Positions 12,207-17,681 of a stretch of DNA of 17,681 nucleotides are shown here, piece after piece. Made by a program: the position numbers and the translations under genes. Under the pieces are notes generated by a model. The model saw nothing but the letters and a program-made list of their open reading frames with translations, had not been told where the DNA came from and did not search any database. The DNA is from Lachnospiraceae bacterium (GTDB lineage: Bacteria; Bacillota; Clostridia; Lachnospirales; Lachnospiraceae). Position 1 is the stretch's first letter, and every line of letters begins with the position of its first letter. Location of the stretch: assembly GCA_003520205.1 (NCBI GenBank), contig DOVG01000012.1, positions 1 through 17,681 on the forward strand. Direction: 5' to 3'.

Positions 12207-14216
12207 ATGAAGGCATTGATCCTGAATTCAGGTCTTGGCAGTCGAATGGGTGTCCTTACATCAGAGCATCCAAAGTGTCTTACTGAGGTATCTTCAACAG
12301 ATACCATTCTTAGCAGACAGCTGAGACTTATAGAAGCTATAGGAATAACAGAAGTTGTAATGACTACCGGTTATTATGACGATGTTCTTATTAAGTATTG
12401 TGATTCACTTGATCTTACACTTAATATCACATATGTTAATAATCCTATATATGATAAGACAAATTATATTTATTCTATTTACTGTGCAAAGGAATATCTT
12501 CGTGATCAGGATATAATCTTTATGCATGGTGATCTGGTGTTTGAGCAGAGCGTTCTTGAAGATCTTATATCATGCCCTGAAAGCTGCATGAAAGTAAGCT
12601 CTACTATCCCTCTTCCAGAGAAGGATTTTAAGGCAGTAGTGAAGGATGGCTATGTAAAGAAGGTTGCCACTACTTGCTTCGATGATGCCATGGAGGCGCA
12701 GGCTCTTTATAAGTTAAATAAAGAGGATTGGAATAAGTGGCTCGATAAGATAGAAGAGTTCTGTGAGAATGATAACAGAAATGTATACGCAGAAAATGCA
12801 TTTAATGAGATATCAGATGTATGCCATATCAAGGCATATGATGTAGAGGACAGACTTTGTTCTGAGATAGACACACCTGAAGATCTTGAGGTGGTATCTA
12901 AGAGACTTCATGAGATAACACACAGAAGAGTATATATGTGCTTCTCAACAGATGTAATCCATAGTGGTCATATAGCTATCATCAAGAAGGCTGCTGCACT
13001 TGGTAAGCTTGTTGTAGGTGTACTTTCTGATGAAGCAGTTGCAAGCTATAAGAGATATCCGCTTATAAGCTTTGAGGAGAGAAAAGCTCTTATTGCAAAT
13101 ATTAAAGGTGTAACAAAGGTAGTTGAGCAGAAGGAACTCAGTTACAAGAATATACTTAATGAACTTAAGCCATACTATGTAGTACATGGTGATGACTGGT
13201 GCACAGGTTTCCAGAAACCTATCAGAGAGGAAGTATTAAGCATCCTTGAAAGTTATGGTGGAAAGCTTGTAGAGTATCCTTATTCAAAGGATGAGAAGTA
13301 TGATGAGCTGGATAGAAATTCCAGAGCAGAGCTTTCCATGCCTGATATGAGACGTGGAAGACTTCGTAAGCTTCTTGCCATGAAGGGATGTATAAATGCT
13401 ATCGAGGCACATTCAGGTATAACAGGTCTTATAGCTGAGAAGACTACAGTGCTTCAGGATGGTAAGACATATCAGTTTGATGCTATGTGGGTATCTTCAT
13501 TATGCGATTCTACAGCAAAAGGTAAGCCGGATATAGAGCTTGTAGATATGACTTCAAGATTCCGTACTATAGATGACATAATGGAAGTTACAACAAAACC
13601 TATTATCTTCGATGGAGATACAGGCGGACTTACAGAGCATTTCGTATATACAGTTCGTTCCCTTGAGAGAATGGGTGTATCTATGGTTATCATAGAGGAT
13701 AAATGTGGTCTGAAGAAGAATTCTCTCTTTGGTACAGAGGTTAAGCAGACACAGGAAACTATAGAGAATTTCTGTGAGAAGATAAAAGCAGGAAAGAAGG
13801 CTCAGAAGACTAAGGACTTCATGATCTGTGCAAGAATCGAGAGTCTTATACTTGAGCGGGGAATGGATGATGCGCTTGAGAGAGCATTTGCATTTGTGGG
13901 AGCAGGAGCTGATGCTATCATGATTCACAGCCGTCGTAAAGAGCCGGATGAAATATTTGAGTTTATAGAGAAGTTCCGTGAGAAGGACAGCACAACACCT
14001 ATCGTGCTTGTTCCAACAAGCTTCAATACAGTATATGAGAGTGAGTTCAAAGAGCGTGGAGCAAATGTAATAATCTACGCAAACCAGCTTACAAGAACAG
14101 GTTTCCCTGCTATGCAGGATGCAGCAAGAACTATACTTGAGAATCACAGAGCTAAAGAGTGCGATGATAAGTGCATGTCTATAAAGGATATCATAACACT
14201 TATTCCGGAGGAATAG
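12207..14216 (+). CDS. pepM: Nucleotidyltransferase-cytidylyltransferase-PEP mutase triple fusion
   Basis: This 669-aa cytosolic enzyme has three domains. Residues 1-232 are a LicC-like sugar/choline-phosphate nucleotidyltransferase: SGLGSRMG (8-15), HPKCL (21-25), metal-binding HGD (107-109) and IDTPED (221-226). Residues 240-365 are an HxGH cytidylyltransferase fold: STDVIHSGH (247-255), ISFEERKALI (287-296) and HGDDW (327-331). Residues 382-669 are PEP mutase: EAHSG, FDGDTGG (468-474) and hallmark EDKCGLKKNS (497-506). The mutase converts phosphoenolpyruvate to phosphonopyruvate, forming the C-P bond. The nucleotidyltransferase probably activates the final phosphonate with CTP, as known for PepM-linked cytidylyltransferases. 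In the middle domain, the GISSTKL segment usual after VEIPYTK reads DEKYDEL, so this domain may not be catalytic. Translation is coupled to the 71-aa gene. Confidence 0.93.
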   Translation: MKALILNSGLGSRMGVLTSEHPKCLTEVSSTDTILSRQLRLIEAIGITEVVMTTGYYDDVLIKYCDSLDLTLNITYVNNPIYDKTNYIYSIYCAKEYLRDQDIIFMHGDLVFEQSVLEDLISCPESCMKVSSTIPLPEKDFKAVVKDGYVKKVATTCFDDAMEAQALYKLNKEDWNKWLDKIEEFCENDNRNVYAENAFNEISDVCHIKAYDVEDRLCSEIDTPEDLEVVSKRLHEITHRRVYMCFSTDVIHSGHIAIIKKAAALGKLVVGVLSDEAVASYKRYPLISFEERKALIANIKGVTKVVEQKELSYKNILNELKPYYVVHGDDWCTGFQKPIREEVLSILESYGGKLVEYPYSKDEKYDELDRNSRAELSMPDMRRGRLRKLLAMKGCINAIEAHSGITGLIAEKTTVLQDGKTYQFDAMWVSSLCDSTAKGKPDIELVDMTSRFRTIDDIMEVTTKPIIFDGDTGGLTEHFVYTVRSLERMGVSMVIIEDKCGLKKNSLFGTEVKQTQETIENFCEKIKAGKKAQKTKDFMICARIESLILERGMDDALERAFAFVGAGADAIMIHSRRKEPDEIFEFIEKFREKDSTTPIVLVPTSFNTVYESEFKERGANVIIYANQLTRTGFPAMQDAARTILENHRAKECDDKCMSIKDIITLIPEE

Positions 14217-14224
14217 AGATAAGT

Positions 14225-15355
14225 ATGAGTCAGCAGATTATTTCTTCATCAAATCAATATGAATCACTAGATTCATGGATAAAATCAAATAATATCAGAA
14301 AGCTGTTTCTGGTATGTGACAGTTCGCTTAAGTTTCTGAAGAATATCAGTGAAAAGCTTGATAGTATGGAGAAAGATTCAGAGTACATACTGGAGATTAT
14401 AAGATTTGATGATTTTCAGCCAAATCCCCTGTATGATTCAGTTGTTAAAGGTGTAAGGCTGTATCGCGAGTCCGGATGTAACGCTATTATGGCTATAGGC
14501 GGTGGATCTGCAATGGATGTGGCAAAATGTATTAAGCTGTATTCAAATATGAATTCAGACGGTTCAGATGGTGCATTTCTAAATATTCCTATAGTGGCAA
14601 ATGATGTTCCATTTCTGGCTATGCCTACTACAGCAGGTACAGGCTCTGAAGCAACGCGCTTTGCTGTTGTATATTACGATGGAAAGAAACAGTCAGTTGC
14701 AGATATAAGTGCAATTCCATCGACAGTACTCATGGATAGCAGTGTGCTTGTTACTCTTCCGGAGTATCAGAAAAAGAGCACGATGATGGATGCGTTCTGC
14801 CATTCCATAGAGTCTTTCTGGTCAGTTAATTCTACTGAAGAAAGTAAGACTTACAGCAGACAGGCAATCAGACTTATTATAGATAATCTTGATGGCTATC
14901 TTGGTAACACTGAAGAAGGTAATAAGAATATGCTTATTGCTGCAAATCTTGCAGGCAAAGCTATAAATATTACTCAGACAACAGCCGGACATGCTATGTG
15001 CTATAAGCTGACAAGTTTGTATGGAACGGCTCATGGACATTCTGCAATCCTTTGTGACAGAGTGCTTCTTCCATGGATGCTTGAAAATACAGATAAATGT
15101 ATTGATTCAAGAGGAGAGGATTATCTCAGGTCTGTTTTTCATGAGATTGCAGAGGCTATGGGATGTGATACGCCTGAAGCTGCTGCAGATAAAGTTGAAG
15201 AGATATTTAAGAGACTTGAACTTGACATTCCGACAGCCAAAGAGGAAGACTATGCGGTACTAAAGACATCAGTTAATCCTGTAAGGCTGAAGAATCATCC
15301 GATAGCGCTTGATGAAGAAACCATTGATATGTTGTATCATAGAATATTAAAGTAA
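14225..15355 (+). CDS. Iron-type alcohol dehydrogenase, probable phosphonoacetaldehyde reductase
   Basis: This 376-aa group III alcohol dehydrogenase has the NAD(P)-binding GGGSAMDVAK (92-101), MPTTAGTGSEAT (133-144), and the metal-ligand set Asp189 and His193 (DAFCHSIES), His256 (TAGHAM) and His270 (GTAHGHSA). It lies between PEP mutase and phosphonopyruvate decarboxylase, and no AEP transaminase is nearby. The likely reaction is therefore NAD(P)H-dependent reduction of phosphonoacetaldehyde to 2-hydroxyethylphosphonate, as in other phosphonate clusters. The frame is open from GTG 14171, inside the upstream gene, but alignment to family N-termini and the upstream GGAGG (14206-14210) favour ATG 14225. 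The spacing of 14 nt is longer than usual. Family is certain; substrate is inferred from the operon. Confidence 0.9.
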   Translation: MSQQIISSSNQYESLDSWIKSNNIRKLFLVCDSSLKFLKNISEKLDSMEKDSEYILEIIRFDDFQPNPLYDSVVKGVRLYRESGCNAIMAIGGGSAMDVAKCIKLYSNMNSDGSDGAFLNIPIVANDVPFLAMPTTAGTGSEATRFAVVYYDGKKQSVADISAIPSTVLMDSSVLVTLPEYQKKSTMMDAFCHSIESFWSVNSTEESKTYSRQAIRLIIDNLDGYLGNTEEGNKNMLIAANLAGKAINITQTTAGHAMCYKLTSLYGTAHGHSAILCDRVLLPWMLENTDKCIDSRGEDYLRSVFHEIAEAMGCDTPEAAADKVEEIFKRLELDIPTAKEEDYAVLKTSVNPVRLKNHPIALDEETIDMLYHRILK

Positions 15356-15370
15356 CATACATTTAAAGTT

Positions 15371-15399
15371 TTTACCAAGGGATAACAACCCTTGGTAAA
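15371..15399 (+). promoter_or_regulatory. Perfect intercistronic hairpin between dehydrogenase and decarboxylase genes
   Basis: TTTACCAAGGG (15371-15381) pairs fully with CCCTTGGTAAA (15389-15399) around a 7-nt loop. The downstream sequence is GTATTATATAA with no T tract, so it is not a standard terminator. It may act in mRNA processing, stability or differential expression, or as a protein-binding palindrome. Confidence 0.75.
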
Positions 15400-15422
15400 G
15401 TATTATATAAAGAGGAAATATA

Positions 15423-16538
15423 ATGAAAGTAGAAGAATTAGTAAAAGTAATAAATTCAGATTTTTATGCCGGAGTTCCTGATAGTCTTCTGGCCGCTCTT
15501 GGTAATTATCTGGTTCAGACGTATGGTGTTACACCGGAGCATCACGTGATTGCTGCCAATGAAGGTAATGCTGTTGCGGCAGCTGCCGGATATCATTTTG
15601 CAACCGGAAAAGTACCTGTAGTATATATGCAGAATTCCGGACAGGGAAATATAGTTAATCCTGTTGCATCTCTCTGTAATGAAAAGGTATATGCTATACC
15701 TATGCTTTATATAGTAGGCTGGAGAGGAGAACCGGGTGTTCATGATGAGCCTCAGCATATATTCCAGGGTGAGATAACACTTAAGCTTCTTGAGGATTTG
15801 GATATTCCTTACATGATAATTGATAAGGATACAACAGCCTCAGATGTTGAAGCAAAGATGAAGGAATTCAGAGAGCTCTTTAGTCAGGGTAAACAGGCTT
15901 CATTTGTTGTTAGAAAGGGTGCTCTTACATATGATGTGAGTCCGGAATATACAAATGATTATCAGATGACCAGAGAAGAGATAATAACACATATCATCGA
16001 TACTACAAAGGATGATATAGTTATTGCAACAACAGGTAAGACAGGACGTGAGCTTTTTGAGCTTAGAGAAGCAAGAGGTGAAGGACACGAGAAGGACTTC
16101 CTCACTGTTGGCTCTATGGGACATAGTTCATCTATTGCTCTCGGAATAGCTGCACAGAAAAAGGACAGAAGAGTATGGGTTATCGATGGAGACGGAGCTA
16201 TGCTGATGCACATGGGTGGAATGGCAGTAATTGGCTCATCTGATGTAGATAATCTGGTTCATATAGTAATAAACAACGGTGCTCATGAGTCAGTTGGTGG
16301 TCTTCCGACTGTAGCAGAGAAGCTGGATATACTTAAAATAGCAGAGGGCTGTGGATATACATCTGTTTCATCTGTAAGAGATGCAGAGTCCCTTGATAAG
16401 GTTTTAGGTGAGATAAAGAATAGTAAAGGAAGAGTATTCCTCGAGATAAAGAGCCGCATAGGTTCCAGAGCAGACCTGGGAAGACCTACTATTCCTGCAA
16501 GAAAGAACAAAGAAAACTTTATGGAATATCTTAAATAA
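15423..16538 (+). CDS. ppd: Phosphonopyruvate decarboxylase
   Basis: This 371-aa thiamine-diphosphate enzyme decarboxylates phosphonopyruvate to phosphonoacetaldehyde, the irreversible step that pulls the unfavourable PEP mutase equilibrium forward. Visible features are FYAGVPDSLL (14-23), typical of the family; NEGNAVAAAAGY (46-57), with Glu47 as cofactor-activating Glu; MQNSGQGN (69-76); GEPGVHDEPQH (102-112); and the ThDP/Mg motif GDGA (256-259) ending in NN (284-285). Length is normal. Sulfopyruvate decarboxylase is a close relative, but the PEP mutase partner settles the substrate. AGAGG (15411-15415) precedes the ATG by 7 nt. It is the last gene of the operon, separated from the dehydrogenase by 67 bp containing a perfect hairpin, and is followed by a terminator. 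Confidence 0.95.
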   Translation: MKVEELVKVINSDFYAGVPDSLLAALGNYLVQTYGVTPEHHVIAANEGNAVAAAAGYHFATGKVPVVYMQNSGQGNIVNPVASLCNEKVYAIPMLYIVGWRGEPGVHDEPQHIFQGEITLKLLEDLDIPYMIIDKDTTASDVEAKMKEFRELFSQGKQASFVVRKGALTYDVSPEYTNDYQMTREEIITHIIDTTKDDIVIATTGKTGRELFELREARGEGHEKDFLTVGSMGHSSSIALGIAAQKKDRRVWVIDGDGAMLMHMGGMAVIGSSDVDNLVHIVINNGAHESVGGLPTVAEKLDILKIAEGCGYTSVSSVRDAESLDKVLGEIKNSKGRVFLEIKSRIGSRADLGRPTIPARKNKENFMEYLK

Positions 16539-16562
16539 ATCTGTTTTAGTAAGATAAGCATG

Positions 16563-16595
16563 AAAAAATCGAGCAGTTCGCTGCCCGATTTTTTT
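16563..16595 (+). terminator. Rho-independent terminator of the phosphonate operon
   Basis: AAAAAATCGAGCAG (16563-16576) pairs with CTGCCCGATTTTTT (16581-16594), with one A-C mismatch, around a TTCG tetraloop and followed by T. It separates the phosphonate genes from the next gene. Confidence 0.92.
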
Positions 16596-16596
16596 G

Positions 16597-16625
16597 TTTA
16601 TAATACTGTAGAGATATGATAAAAT
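16597..16625 (+). promoter_or_regulatory. Candidate extended -10 promoter for the Ldh2-family gene
   Basis: The -35 TTTATA (16597-16602) and -10 TAAAAT (16620-16625) are spaced by 17 bp, with TGA before the -10 (16617-16619). It starts right after the operon terminator. The 15-mer ATGATAAAATAAAAT (16616-16630) also forms the promoter at 8475-8489. Confidence 0.5.
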
Positions 16626-16681
16626 AAAATATACGTTTAAAACTTGTGAACTGTGAATCATTAACGGAGAGGGGGCATTTT

Positions 16682-17681
16682 ATGCAGGAGACTAGACCAT
16701 TTGTTTCATGGGAAGTAATGAACAGTTTTATGATAGATGCATTTAAGGGTTATGGGGTGCCCGAGGAGGATGCAAAGATATGTGCTGATGTTCTTCTGGA
16801 GTCAGATAGAAGAGGAATAGAAAGCCACGGATGTAATAGATTTAAGCCTATTTATATAGACAGAATTATTAAAGGCACACTTCTTCCTGTTACTAATATA
16901 GAGATACTTAAGGAGACTCCTACTACAGTAGTTATGGATGCTCACGATGGAATGGGTATGGTGGCAAGCTATCATATGATGAAGAAGCTTATCGAAAAGG
17001 CTAAAACATATGGTATGGCAGGAGGAGCTATACGTAATTCCACGCATTATGGAATAGCAGGTTACTGGACAACTATGGCGAGTAAGGAAGGAATGGTAGG
17101 TATTACAGGTACCAATGCAAGACCTTCAATAGCACCGACATTTGGAGTGGAAAATATGATGGGGACTAATCCGCTTACATTTTCACTTCCAACAGATGAA
17201 GAATTTCCTTTCTGTCTTGACTGTGCTACTTCTATAGTTCAGCGGGGACGTATAGAGTATTATGCAAGAGAGGGTAAGAAGACCCCGGCAGGTACAGTCA
17301 TTTCAGAAAATGGAGAAGCATTAACTGACAGCCAGCAGATTCTTAAGGATCTGGTTTCAGGTACAGCTGCCCTGGCACCTCTTGGAGGAATAGGAGAGGA
17401 ACTTGCGGGCTATAAGGGATATGGTTATGCAGCTGTTGTCGAGATACTTTCTGCCGCACTTTCAGGTGGTCAGTTTATGAAGGCACTTTCAGGTGTAAAT
17501 GAAGAGGGTAAACCTCAGATGTATCATCTCGGACATTTCTTCTTTGTAGTAGATCCGGATGCATTTATGGGACAGGAAGAATTTAAGAAGATTGCTGGTG
17601 ATATATGTCGTGCGCTCAGGGCTTCAAAGAAGGCTCCAGGGGAAAGCAGGATATATACAGCCGGAGAGAAAGAGTATGATG
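16682..17681 (+). CDS. Ldh2-family malate/lactate-type dehydrogenase (3' end missing)
   Basis: 333 codons are present and the frame runs off the right edge; about 20-30 residues are probably missing. The family (malate/L-lactate/ureidoglycolate/sulfolactate dehydrogenases, MdhII/ComC/AllD/YjmC) oxidises 2-hydroxyacids or reduces 2-oxoacids with NAD(P), using a fold distinct from classical lactate dehydrogenases. Visible features are RGIESHGCNRF (44-54, His49), NSTHYGIAGYW (119-129, His122), TGTNARPSIAP (142-152), GTNPLTFSLP (161-170) and YKGYGYA (244-250). A strong GGAGAGGGGG site precedes the ATG. The substrate cannot be told from sequence. The upstream terminator and separate promoter argue against membership in the phosphonate operon, though a later function linked to it cannot be excluded. 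Confidence 0.9.
   Translation, partial: MQETRPFVSWEVMNSFMIDAFKGYGVPEEDAKICADVLLESDRRGIESHGCNRFKPIYIDRIIKGTLLPVTNIEILKETPTTVVMDAHDGMGMVASYHMMKKLIEKAKTYGMAGGAIRNSTHYGIAGYWTTMASKEGMVGITGTNARPSIAPTFGVENMMGTNPLTFSLPTDEEFPFCLDCATSIVQRGRIEYYAREGKKTPAGTVISENGEALTDSQQILKDLVSGTAALAPLGGIGEELAGYKGYGYAAVVEILSAALSGGQFMKALSGVNEEGKPQMYHLGHFFFVVDPDAFMGQEEFKKIAGDICRALRASKKAPGESRIYTAGEKEYD

Noticed and set aside
13554..14147. Long open frame on the minus strand (197 codons), rich in Cys, Leu, Ser
   Set aside because: It lies wholly inside the PEP mutase domain coding region, has no ribosome binding site, and its composition is that of an antisense frame of AT-rich genes.
14171..14224. Upstream GTG start that would extend the alcohol dehydrogenase by 18 residues
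   Set aside because: It sits inside the PEP mutase gene with no site before it, and the extra residues do not resemble the family. ATG 14225 follows the GGAGG.
15021..15263. Plus-strand open frame of 80 codons in an alternative frame
   Set aside because: It overlaps the metal-site region of the alcohol dehydrogenase, and nothing suggests a start site.
1..17681. CRISPR arrays, insertion sequences, prophage attachment sites
   Set aside because: No regularly spaced repeats, transposase motifs or flanking direct repeats were seen. The window reads as ordinary co-directional chromosomal genes.

Overview
The window looks like chromosomal DNA of a low-GC Firmicute, most likely a Lachnospiraceae member (Butyrivibrio, Coprococcus or Lachnospira type). 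The reasons are AT-rich codon use (frequent ATA Ile and AGA Arg), strong GGAGG-type ribosome binding sites, and protein families typical of that group. The genus cannot be fixed from this sequence. Every gene is on the + strand, intergenic gaps are short (the longest is about 170 bp), and no stretch over 300 bp lacks a gene. I see no insertion sequence, CRISPR array, attachment site or origin.

Region 1 (1-3644) holds the 3' end of uvrA, a divergent GDPD-fold lipoprotein overlapping it by 4 bp, a 1-phosphofructokinase-type PfkB kinase, a DeoR-family regulator overlapping the kinase by 11 bp, and an Sfp-type phosphopantetheinyl transferase. The next transcript is a single tRNA-Arg(ACG), 3686-3759. 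Its promoter lies in the end of the transferase gene, and a terminator follows it.

Region 2 (about 3850-9467) is a polyamine/membrane module: pyruvoyl AdoMet decarboxylase, a DUF4178-like membrane protein with a Ser/Gly-rich tail, a DUF350 (YjfL-like) membrane protein and a membrane-anchored spermidine synthase. A six-helix membrane diguanylate cyclase follows 4 bp after the synthase. A second GGDEF protein, with altered catalytic residues and a degenerate C-terminal GGDEF-like half, has its own promoter. The region closes with a clear terminator (9439-9467).

A small membrane-anchored protein (9482-9901) follows. Its extracytoplasmic domain resembles toxin-type RNase domains, but only tentatively.

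Region 3 (about 9970-16595) is a phosphonate biosynthesis operon and the most interesting part of the window. It encodes: a fusion of a YidC/Oxa1-type insertase with a TagF-like CDP-glycerol glycerophosphotransferase domain; a 71-aa single-helix membrane protein; a triple fusion (LicC-like nucleotidyltransferase, HxGH cytidylyltransferase-like domain, PEP mutase); an iron-type alcohol dehydrogenase (probable phosphonoacetaldehyde reductase); and phosphonopyruvate decarboxylase. Together these predict PEP -> phosphonopyruvate -> phosphonoacetaldehyde -> 2-hydroxyethylphosphonate -> nucleotide-activated phosphonate -> transfer to a surface or lipid acceptor by the membrane fusion. The carbon-phosphorus steps rest on clear family signatures. 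The activation and transfer steps are inference.

After a terminator (16563-16595), the start of an Ldh2-family NAD(P)-dependent dehydrogenase gene runs off the right edge.
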